NCBI GenBank assembly: GCA_963377175.1 | Contig: CAUJNA010002835.1 | Span: 457,356-521,355, forward strand | Length of the DNA stretch: 64,000 nucleotides | From: Effrenium voratum | Taxonomy: Eukaryota > Sar > Dinophyceae > Suessiales > Symbiodiniaceae | Direction of reading: 5' to 3' | Shown here: positions 10,835-20,724 of the stretch, piece by piece | How the letters are laid out: every line of letters starts with the position of its first letter | Numbering within the stretch: the first letter of the stretch is position 1 | Translations under genes and position numbers: made by a program | Notes under the pieces: model-generated | The model's database searches: none | What the model saw: only the letters and a program-made list of their open reading frames with translations | What the model was told of the DNA's origin: nothing

Positions 10835-13013
10835 ATGGCGTCAAGCGGCGACGGATGCCACCCTGCCATAGCAAGGATGAACGAAGCAGTGGCCAACGAA
10901 TTGATCAAGGGTGGGCATCCGGAAGGGAAACCGCCATGCAATCCGTCACAGCGCTCCCGAAGCAGTTTTCCTGAGTCCGACCAAGGCGATGCGCTTGTGC
11001 CCATCACTTCGGTTGTCCTTCCGGAGGATTCAATGGGAAGCGGAGGGGAACCTCTCGCCGGACATCAACCTAGGCAAGAGATGCACGCGCACATGACTAA
11101 GAATGAGACTCACCTTCATCAACATCATGTGAGCGCCCCGAACATATATCAACATAGCCAGACGGTGAATGTGGTCAACACAGGTCCGAGTACTGAGGAA
11201 GTGGCTGCCTATGCTTCGGCACGCCACGACGCCATCATCAATCAGCTCCAAGCCGGCCATGTTGAGGAAAAAGGCCGACTCTATCAGGACGCGGTGAACC
11301 ACATCAATGTATGCCAACAAGAGGCAATGGCGAAGGAAAGAGAGTTCAACGAGGCAAGGCAGCAGTGGGTTGCTCAACGCTTAGAAGCTGAGAAGAAGTA
11401 TGAACAGCTCAAATTGATTTGGGAAGTCACCCGCAACAAGCAGAAGGAGGACGCGGACAGGAGCGCTGCTGAAATGAGGGAAATTATCATGAAGCAGTCG
11501 AGGGACATTGAGGCACTACGTCATGAACTGAAATCTCGCAGTGAGCAGAGTAGTTCTTCTAATGTTCCGATTTTCGGTCTGAGGCCAAAGGCCTCTCCTG
11601 TACAGACGTTTCCTCCTCCCGGCCTGGATCTTAGTTCTAAGGTACGTATCAGGTCAGCTTCTACCGAACTCCGCCGTGATGGGCCAGGTGCCGCCGATGA
11701 TCTTGACGGGGATGCCGAGGAATACGAACCGACTTCTCCGGCACAGGACCCAAACGATGGTGGTGGAAATCCATCAGGCGCAGGTAAAGGCCAGAGCGGA
11801 GGCGGTGGGGAACCACCTGCCGGCGATCCCGACGATGATGATGATCATGATGACGACGATGATGACGGGAATGACGATGGGAAGAAGAGCAAGAAGGACA
11901 AGAAGAAGAAGAAGGACAAAAAAGAAGAAGAGCAAGAAGGACAAGAAGAAGAAGAAGAAGAGCCACAAGAAGCGAAAGAGTGGGTCTCCTTCCGACTCTC
12001 CGAGCTCTTCATCGTCCAGCTCCTCAACATCATCATCCTCATCATCATCATCGGAGAAAGCACGAGTGATCCGCAAGAAGCTCAACAAGATCTTGGGTAA
12101 GCAGGCGAGCGCCGTGGACGCAGACCATGACAAGCCCAAGGTCAAGGAGGCGGAGAGGATTATCATTCCCTCCTTCCCACTTCCTGAGAGTTACAGGAAT
12201 TGGCGCATCAAGGTTCGGGAAGCCGTGTGCGCTGCGTCCGATCGCCCCGATGACGCTTTTACATGGATCAGCAGAGTGTGGGAGCCCGCCGTTACGATCG
12301 AGGAGCTCAAAGAACCAGGTACTTTCCTCACCTTGGACGCCAAGTTGCTGTCCGCCCTCACCAACATCATTCAGGGTGACCTGGCGAGACAAGTCGACAC
12401 CTTCAAGGAGGTAGAGGCGCAGAAGAGGAATCCAGTTCGTGGGAGACAAGTGCTTCTCATGGTGCACGAGCACCTGAGCACGAACATCAAGCACGGAGCC
12501 ACCTATGCCATGGAGGATCTCCTCAACGTGAGGCTCGTGAACGATAACCTCACTTCCTTCATGCGTAGCTGGGAGGGTGTCCTTGCAGGGATGAATGCCA
12601 AGACACCGGATGACTCCATGCTTGAGGCTCTGTTCTACAACCAGCTGAAGAAAAGTAAGCAAATGCAACACCATTTGAATGTCTATTTGAGCGCCTCGGA
12701 AGAGTCCGCCGATCACTCATACACCTACTTGATTGAATCTGTGAGGCAATACCTGTCTCGAGCCAGACTCGAGCGCAACCGAGAACGGGTTGCTAGGCAG
12801 AACGGGGGTAGGCCAGCCGCACCCGCCGCTGAGAGCCAACGTGTGCCTAAGGGGTTTTGCATTGCATTTGTCAAGTATGGGTCGTGTCGGCGGGACAATT
12901 GCACGTACAAGCATGAACAGCCATCGGGCGATGCCAGGGGTAGGACCCCATCAAGGGACGCTAAGCCTAAGAAGGGTAAGGGTAAAGGCCGAACGAATAG
13001 CCCAAAGGGGAAG
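10835..13013 (+). CDS. Gag region, frame-shifted (Copia)
   Basis: The ATG at 10,835 starts MASSGDGCHPAIAR. The first part (to about 11,920) has a long coiled coil (near 11,220-11,560), then a Pro/Gly-rich linker, an Asp tract and a Lys-rich tract. Near 11,918, in a run of six A, the frame must shift by +1 to continue into a Lys-rich, then Ser-rich segment and a helical gag-like domain starting IIIPSFPLPESYRNWRIKV. It ends with a CCCH zinc finger at 12,858-12,915 (FCIAFVKYGSCRRDNCTYKH). Copia Gag normally ends in a CCHC knuckle, so the CCCH type is unusual. Role: RNA packaging and particle formation. The tract compositions explain the antisense open frames, which I ignore. Confidence 0.8.
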
Positions 13014-14040
13014 AAAGAGGTGTGACCGTGGTGAAAACTGCCCGTTTGCTCACATCGACCCGAAGCCGGCCGTTCCAGGGTCAAGGGAGCCATCCGCAGA
13101 CAAGCATAAGAAGCAGGGAAAGGATCGGAAGCATCGCAAATCGAGCAGGGATCGTTCCAAGTCGACCTCTCGATCCACTTCCCGTGATTCGAAGGGAGAA
13201 AAGAAGAAGGGTCACAAGGGAAAGTCTTCCGGAAAGCCTTCTCCTGCTGCTGTTTGTGTGTTGGGATGTTTGCTGTCTTCCATGATGAACGCCCCTATCG
13301 CTGAGGGGAACCTCATGTCGGACAGGAAGCATGTGCCTGCCCTCCCGAGCGTGCGTTTCAGCTCGAAGGTTGAAATGAATCGGATACCAGCACATGGTGA
13401 GCAGTTTAAGATCGCGGACAAACCGCGCGTGTATTCAAAGGTCTACCCAATCGACCATCAGTTTTTCCATGATGAAATCAGCATAGATGATGCTAGGCTC
13501 GGAGCAACCATGCTCGCCTTCATTGTGAGACGTGAATTGGAAGGCCATCCGACTAGATGCAAATACGAATGTGACAGCGATATCGGATGCAACCACTGCG
13601 CCCCGAGAGACATGGGCGCAAAGCCCGCGCTGGCGAGCAAGAGATTCTCTCCGAACTGTTCATGGATTATCGACACTGGGAGTGGAACAGACCTTTTTAC
13701 CCGTGCGAATTGCCCCGAATATGCAATCTATAATTCAAATGACCCCGTGATGTTGATGACTGCCAATGGACCAAGTGATTCGTCAAAGCAGGCCAACATG
13801 GCCGCAGGTGACCTTGGGAACACGGATCCATACTTGTTGCCACAAACACCATCTGTTCTCTCTGTAGGTTTGAAATGCATGAATCAGGGTTATGACTTCA
13901 TATGGTACGCGAAGGACAAGCCATTCTTTGTCAAGCCTGATGGGACGAGAATATATCTCAAAGTTCGAGATTATGTCCCGTACTACGACGTGTGGGATGG
14001 CGACTCAGCCATGGCATGTCCCGCCAAAGGCACGCCGCCA
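13014..14040 (+). CDS. Second CCCH finger and aspartic protease (Copia pol)
   Basis: After a +1 shift at a G4 run (about 13,005) the frame reads KRCDRGENCPFAHID, a second CCCH finger, then a Lys/Ser/Arg-rich tail. The protease follows: WIIDTGSGTDLF, with the catalytic Asp-Thr-Gly at 13,672-13,680. This enzyme cuts the polyprotein. The segment around PSVLSVGLKCMNQGYDFIW is the usual downstream part of Copia proteases. The frame stays open into integrase. The start is by frame continuation, not by an own ATG. Confidence 0.8.
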
Positions 14041-14289
14041 AGCCGACCGGAAGGTCAGGTCGGCAGAAGCAGCGCATCGAGTGAATCGTCATACTCCTCC
14101 TCCGAGCAAGCTGAAGATGCAGCGGGAGAGGAGTACACGCCTAGCATTGCCCCTCTAGAGGACCCTGAGGTGCATGCTAGAGTTGTCGCTGAGCTTCTGG
14201 CGGATGACCCCATCGAAGTCAAACCAAATGAACATGCTGAGCCGATAGAGAGTAAAGATTTGGCAGGGGAAGATGTTGTTGGCAATCCC

Positions 14290-15035
14290 GATAAGAAGAG
14301 CCCTAGATCACTTGCAGAAAGTGCCCTAAGGCAGGAAGCAGCATCACGGAAGCACCTGATGACACACCAGCCAAAGAATCCATTCTGCGAAGTGTGCAAA
14401 TGCGCCAAGATGACCAAGTCTCCCTCTCGCTCGCGGGGGGGATCCAGACAAGTTGATGCTCGAAAGTTTGCTGAGCACATCACAGCCGATTTCATAATCA
14501 CTGCAGACGAACAGGAACTAGGCATAGACGATGAGTACTCTGCTCTTGTCATAAGTGACGTTGCCACCGGTTTCAAATATGCATACCCTTTTGCTAAAAG
14601 AAACACGGAAGCCACTGTGAAGGCGTTTCAGCATTTCACTTCCTCGTCAGACGAGGTTGGCACGTTTTATAGCGACAATGCCCCTGAGCTAATTGCTGCA
14701 GCTGAAGAGATGGACTGGAGACATGTCCTCAGTCAAGAATACATTCACAAATCGAACGCAGTGGCCGAACGAAGCATCAGAACCGTGCTCGAGGGAACTC
14801 GAGTCGCACTTGCACAGGCCGGATTGAATCATTCATACTGGCCGCACGCCGCAAGGCATTGGTGTTTATCTCAGAATGTTTGTGAACCACCTTCTGGTTC
14901 CAGAACACCTTGGAATCTTAGGTTCGAAGAAGAGTTCAAAGGTCAGTTCTTGCCGTTCGGATGTCGCAGAGACAACTGGATTGGCCCAAGACAGAAACCG
15001 AATAAGGACTTGAAGTTTTTGATCCCACGTCCAAT
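14290..15035 (+). CDS. Integrase (Copia pol)
   Basis: The HHCC zinc-binding N-terminus is visible at 14,347-14,403 (KHLMTHQPKNPFCEVCKCAK). The DDE catalytic triad follows: Asp in ITADFI (14,488), Asp in YSDNAPE (14,674) and Glu in NAVAERSIR (14,767). These are the expected Copia surroundings. It inserts the cDNA into the genome, consistent with the 5-bp target duplication. The frame shifts by -1 near 15,030, after FLPFGCR, just before GYVIHPGFLW. Confidence 0.88.
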
Positions 15036-17200
15036 CCGGGAGTATTTGTGGGATATGTTATCCACCCCGGCTTTCTATGGAGAGGTGATTACCTTGTTGC
15101 ATCGTTGAAAGAGCTGAATGAAACGGACTTTGATCATGTTGTGAAGTTGCATCGTGTTTTCAAAATCACGAGGCCCGATGGAAACTTTGTTTTCCCGATG
15201 CAGGACCGTTACAAGTCCCTTCGAGAGGGTAAGATTTCTTCAACTCAATCTGGTCCCACCATTCAGGATGCCCCTCTCCTAGAAGCGGGACAAGATCCGG
15301 AGGCTGTTGCCGATGTGGAAGATGAGACGCTTCTAGATGAACCTGTTCCGTCCAAGGTGGAAACAGTCAAAACTGTTGATCACAAAACTGGTAGGTTAGT
15401 TGAAATCCCGAAAGAAAAATCCTCATTCTCAGAGGCGGGAGGCTTTCTGGTGAGGAAGTACAAAGGGACTAACCGACCACCCACTATATCCTCATTCATT
15501 TGGCAATCTATGTCTCAGAAGCAGCGTAGAGAGGCTAAGCAGAAGTATGAAAAGGATAAACTGGTCGAGACGTTGCCAAGCACAGCTGATCGGCCAGCGT
15601 CGAGCAAGGAGCGCAAGGCGGCCGCCGCCGAAGCCAAGGAGCAGCGCAGATCGGAAGGTCTTGCCGGTCTGTCAGTCAAGCAGTTGACCGAATTGATCAT
15701 GTTTTCGGGAGAGGACCCGGCACCCGCCATGCCGACGGTAAAGGGACTGTCGCAGGCGCACCGTCACAAGCTAGGTTTCCATGAACACATGTATGCTGCG
15801 GTGGCTAGGCCAGTCAACGCCGCCGAGATTCGCGTAAATCCCGAAGCTCAAAAGTCCCTCGATGTTGAGTGGGAAAAGCTCAGTGTGAAGAAAGCATGGG
15901 ATCTCGAAGGTATTCGGGAATGGGACCACGTGTCATCCGAAGCAAAGAAATCTGGTGAAAAAGCTCATGTTGGACGCGTTTTTGAAATTTGCGTTGAAAA
16001 GGGTAGTGAATTACCCAAAGGCCATAAACTTAGGAAGTTTAAAGGGCGAACTGTTTTCCAGGGCAATGACGTCAAGGACGAAAATTCAGAGGCAGCACTC
16101 TTTGCAGAACTGGGTTCGAGTCCGGCGACGATGGAGGCCGGCAAAGTTGTTGATGCCTACGGTGCCCAGCCTGGTTACAAAACGGAACAGGCTGATGGAA
16201 AGCAAGCATACACGCAATCATTAATGCGCGGTACCAAGACTTGGGTAAGGCTCCCTAAAACCAGATGGCCGAAGTCGTGGATTGGAAAGTACAAGGACCC
16301 GGTTGTGCCGCTTAGGCTTGCACTATATGGGCATCCAGACTCCGGGGGGTTGTGGGAGATCGATTGCACCTATAGATTGGGCGTAGTAAACTTCGTTTTG
16401 CTATACCCTGACACGTGGCCTTCTCTATTCTATCACCATGAACTTCAACTGTTGCTGATAGTTTACGTTGATGACTTCAAAATGTCAGGACCGGAGAAGA
16501 ACATGAAGGAGGGATGGAGGCTCATCTCAACCCAGATTGACATGGATGAGCCTGAGCCCATTCATAGGTATTTGGGTTGCAAGCACATGGTGCGCCCAGG
16601 GGAAACCCTTAGCGTAACCGACCATCCATTCGCTGATGTTTTTCAGCACTCTTTGCCCGACCCCGCAGCGAAGAATGCAACACCTGCCAGGCGGACCCAA
16701 GATTACTGGGAATACATGCCTGAGCACGGTGTCCTGGCCTGCCATCACGTTCAACCAAGATGTAAGCTCATGAGGCTAAATGATGAAGTCACCTCAGAGC
16801 TCGGCCTTACGGGTAAAAGGTACACTGAGTACCGGGGTTGCACCCCGGAAGGGGATGCCGGAGAAATGTGGGATGATGTTACGAATCCCAAAGTGTCGCT
16901 GCCGCACCTGTGGCAGGGAACCGCGTACTTCTTCGACAGCTCCGTAGGTGATGCCATGGTAGCCCTAGCGGCCGCTAAGAAATCAAGAAGCAAATCTCAG
17001 GCGAAGTCTGAGGCCCGAGCGCAAGGTTTCTTCTACCTTGATCAGCTAGAGAAGGATCAACCAGCCATGCGTGAACCGGTAACCGTGGTTGAATATGACA
17101 TGTGTTCCTTCCTTGAAAGCTGTGTTGAAAGGTATGTTGACCTTGCGGGGGGTAATGCCAAAACAATCAAGAGGGTTCCAACGCCATTTCATGATGACAA
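15036..17200 (+). CDS. Reverse transcriptase (Copia pol)
   Basis: The frame from about 15,036 reads GYVIHPGFLWRGDYLVASL, then a charged linker, then the RT domain (about 15,840-16,660). Motifs seen: KFKGRTVFQGN (the usual 'KARLVARG' region), EQADGKQAYTQ (first catalytic Asp), RLALYGHPDSGGLWE, and LLLIVYVDDFKMSG with the YVDD box at 16,464-16,475. The 'KQAPR' step of Copia RTs is replaced by 'HPDSG', a divergent form. A segment after RT (16,650-17,200) has no clear family. Confidence 0.88.
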
Positions 17201-18345
17201 AATTGCTCGACCCGTTGAAAACGAGCAGGAAATCAATTTGGCACCCATTGCAACTAAAGTGCTAATGAAAATACTCTTTGCTGCGAGAATGGCCCGTTTC
17301 GATTTGCTGAGAGCAGTCCAAGGCCTTGCATCAAGAGTAACGAAGTGGTCTGCCGATTGTGACAAGGCACTGCGTAGACTTGTGTGCTATGTAGATACCA
17401 CCAAAGATCTAAAACTGTCATGTTTCATCGGCGATCCAATCACTCAATGCAGATTGTGGATCTTTGCAGATGCTGACCACGCCGGTGAACATGACAGCAA
17501 GTCCACAAGTGGGGTACTATCCGTTGACTGCCTTTAGCAAGAAACAAACTTCAGTGTCGATGAGCTCCACTGAAAGTGTGGTTGTGGCAGCCAACGTCAG
17601 CCTTCGTGCAGTAGGACTTCCTTCTGCCGGTCTGTGGGCGTACCTCCAGAACGCGGGGGGAATAAGCACGAAGAGCCCGCCGGAAGGCAAGGTCGTAACC
17701 AAAGTCGATTCTGGGGACTATTGGATTTACGAACCACACAGATTCATTTTATCTAGAGTGCACAAACGCGTTAGGAATGCTTTGTTTGACCCCGAATCCA
17801 CCAAAGATTGCCCCGTTGATTGCAAAATGTTGGGTAGATCCAGAACTACCATCATGATTGACGAGAAAGCGGAGGTAGATCTCATGCAGGACGATTGGAG
17901 ATTCCAACCCCATAGGCCTGTGAAAAGATGGACGGGAAGAACATTGTTTCGAGTATATGGGATGTTTGATGTTGACTACCAAATTGAGTCCACCGAGATC
18001 AGGGAAGCCGTCACTGATTGGGACTACGTGGGAGATGAGAGGATTGGCTCGGCTAGCATTTCACTGTTCGGACCCAAATGTCTTAGAGGAGTGTTCGTCG
18101 AAGACAATCAATCGACTATTAGGATCCTTGAATCAGGCAAATCCCCTGCATTTCGTCACACGGACAAAACCCAAAGAGTAAATTTAGCTTGGTTGGCGGA
18201 ACAGTTCCGTAGGAAGCACTATCAATTGGTTCATGCAGACACAGTCAGGCAATCTGCCGACATCTGCACCAAACCTTTCACGAATAGTGACAAATGGAAA
18301 AACGCCCTCAGGCTAATCAGTCATACCGATCTCAATTCAGATACA
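17201..18345 (+). CDS. RNase H region (Copia pol)
   Basis: The linker/thumb reads FAARMARFDLLRAVQGLASR, followed by FADADHAGEHDSKSTSG (first acidic residues, 17,465-17,509). The frame then shifts +1 at a G4 run (about 17,508) to continue as TAFSKKQTSVSMSSTES (Glu), and later FVEDNQSTIRIL, HTDKTQRVNLAWLAEQ and ADICTKPF, which is the standard Copia RNase H ending. An extra ~100-residue piece between the second and third motifs lengthens the domain. It degrades RNA in RNA:DNA hybrids during reverse transcription. Confidence 0.85.
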
Positions 18346-19080
18346 TCGAAGAATCGCGGATCGTCCCCCAGGATGGACGGACGCACAGGGGAACCTGCTG
18401 CCGCGGCACCATGCCCAACTCCCAGATGCATCATTGAAGTGTGCTGTGGGGAGGATTCAAAGCTAGGTGACGTAGGCAGATCCACTGCAGCTGGATGCCA
18501 GGTGTTCAGGTTCACCCTCAATAACGATTTCAATCAGAATGAAAACCGAAAGATTGCTGTTGAGTTTGCGAAACAATTTCAACACATACTGATCTGGGCC
18601 AGCCTGCCTTGCACGGGGGGTACACCATGGAACTTTATCAACAATAAGATTCCCTCAGCTAGGAAGAAAGTTGCTAACCACAGGAAGTTGTTCAACACGT
18701 TGTGGAAGTCTTTTGAGGCGTTCTTGGATGAAATGGGACATCTCAACCCTTCAATCGCCATTGAATGGCCCAAGGGATGCACGTATTGGAAGCTTCCAAA
18801 GGTAAAGAGCATTCTTGACAAGCACGGACTTGACAAGTCTGACTTTGACGGATGTGCTGTGGGTATAGTGAACGCCGACGGCATCCCTCTTAAGAAGCCT
18901 TGGTCTGTTGCTACCAATGTTGGAATGTTAGGGAAAACTTTGTTTAAGTTCAAGTGTCGGTGTACTTCGCCACATGCGCAAGGTAGGGGCCAATCACTTA
19001 AGAACACCGAAAACTACACATTCAAACTTACTGATGCGATCCACGCAGCCTTTTCGATCTCAGTAGCCTCCCGAGTGATT
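18346..19080 (+). CDS. Accessory domain, possibly methyltransferase-like
   Basis: Directly after RNase H, in the same frame. The strand IIEVCCGEDSKLG (18,433-18,468) looks like a SAM-binding motif I. LIWASLPCTGGTPW (18,589-18,630) has the Pro-Cys pair of cytosine-C5 methyltransferase motif IV. IAIEWPKGCTYWKLP (from 18,754) sits where the ENV/ENP motif would be, but reads EWP. A Cys cluster (FKCRCTSPHAQG) follows. Dinoflagellate retrotransposons with captured C5 methyltransferases are known. Whether this domain belongs to that group, or only keeps the fold, cannot be settled by eye. Confidence 0.45.
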
Positions 19081-20150
19081 CATTCAACTCCTGCAGTAAG
19101 GATGTCGTCCCTCGCGCCCTCCGTTGATATCCTGCTCAATGACGTGGTGGAGAAGGAGCTCGACATTCAGCGCACCATCTACAATTTGGTGGAATGGGAC
19201 AAGCTGATGAAGCAGTTCCAGACGCAGGCAGCGATTGCGACTATCCCGGAACCGGACACGGTGACTCGGACTATCGCATCGCAAGAACAGGCGCCGGGAG
19301 TGATGCTGGGGGGAACCCTAGCCGGGAGCAACTCAGAAATGGCTTATTGGGACTTAATCCAAGTCCTAGGGCGCAACGCCCCAGCGGAATTTCGCGCTGT
19401 GCCATGCCCCTCGGAAGAGGTGGTCGACATTTTGGTCATTGGAGACTCTTCCTGCGCCATGGTCAAAGAGCCGAACGACAAATTCCCGACCAAGCACCAT
19501 GTGGCGGAGCTGCTTCAGGCCGAACAGCTGAAGGGGGTCCGCAACATCTACCACGGTATGGATTGGGGAAAAGGGCTTGACGCTATTTATAGCACCATGG
19601 AGGCCAAAGTGCGATTCATCGCCGCGGAAAATTCCAAGAAGGGCATCAAACAGCTTCCCATTTCGGTTTACGTATTGTGGGGAGGAAACGATGTCTTCGG
19701 CAACTATGGGTACGTGGGGTGCAGATGGATCCATGAGAAGCGGTTCAATCGTACGGAGGCGAGCCGGAAGGCCGCGTCGGAATGGCCAAAGGTTCAGAAG
19801 ACCCGCGTGTTTGAGCAGCTCGACTTCTTCAAAGAGGCTGTTGGGCTCGGACGCATTCGGGACATTACTTTCATCAGTAACCCGGACGCCGAGGACTATG
19901 GCCTCACTTCCGATTACAATGAGGCCATGAACGGCTGCCTTTGACACCTTGCGAATGGGGACATCGACGATGGGATCCGCATCAAGGCGATCGACTCGAT
20001 CGACCCGTCGGTCATGACATTGCTGGCTCACAGATACGATGACGTGCATATGACATACAGCAATGCCAACCGGAAGGTTGTGTCGAAGTTCCTTCATGCG
20101 GCAATCAACACGCAGCTGTTGGCCCAACGGATCAGGTGTGCTCTCCCGGC
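19081..20150 (+). CDS. SGNH/GDSL-hydrolase-like domain, interrupted by TGA
   Basis: The same frame continues through a linker to VVDILVIGDSSCAMV (GDS nucleophile block, 19,441-19,449), SVYVLWGGNDVFGNYG (the Gly/Asn block, 19,681-19,692), and RYDDVHMTYSNANRKVVSKF (catalytic DxxH block, 20,038-20,049). These are blocks I, III and V of SGNH hydrolases in the right order and spacing. An in-frame TGA at 19,942-19,944 falls between blocks III and V, so without read-through the product would lack the catalytic His. SGNH esterases are known in some LINE elements; finding one in a Copia element is uncommon. Substrate unknown. Confidence 0.65.
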
Positions 20151-20724
20151 TATCGGGAGCGTTGAACCCTATGTGAAAGGAGAACCGGTGGATCCTGTGC
20201 TGTTTGGCTGGCCCACATGCTTAAAGCTGGCCAAAGCACTCCACGAGTATGCTGCGATGGAGGAGAGGCCCGACTGGTCCCATGACCAGGAGGGCGAGGA
20301 GATCGACGCCGACGTGGCCGCCTGGATGAAAGTGGCTGAGGACGAGTCCTACAATGCCATGACCATCGAGATGCGGGGGGCCACGGTCGACGAATCCGAG
20401 ATCATTCTCGAGGCTGTCGACAAGGGAGAAGAGAACTCCGACGACGAGCTAGACCGCGTCGAGATCGCCATGTCACAATACATTGGCCACACAGCGGAAC
20501 AGCACGGGTTGTCCATTGTGCCTGACGATGAGGACAAGGACAAGTGGCTCCTGCTGGGCGATGACACCCAGAATTTTGGGTGGGACCCAACCAACCTGCC
20601 CCCAGGAGTGCACCGCGCTGCGCCGGAAGGCCAGTCGATCATCATCGCGGAAGGAGACTTGTTCGACCAGGAGACGGTTGTGTCATTGGAACTGGTGTCA
20701 GAGGCAGATGATGAAAAGGGATGA
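20151..20724 (+). CDS. Acidic linker region ending in TGA
   Basis: The same frame continues after the SGNH block with an Asp/Glu-rich segment (for example DQEGEEIDADVAAWM and GEENSDDELDRVEIAM), and ends VSEADDEKG at the TGA of 20,722-20,724. I recognise no domain. The last codons overlap the possible ATG codons (20,709 and 20,712) of the next ORF in another frame. This is either a real stop/start overlap or another indel, at an AAAAGGG run. Confidence 0.6.

Noticed and set aside
11900..11930. Programmed -1 frameshift at the A-run in gag
   Set aside because: The run looks slippery, but the required change is +1 (or -2), not -1.
11661..12716. Minus-strand open frames opposite gag
   Set aside because: They mirror the Asp/Lys/Ser tracts of gag and carry no motif.
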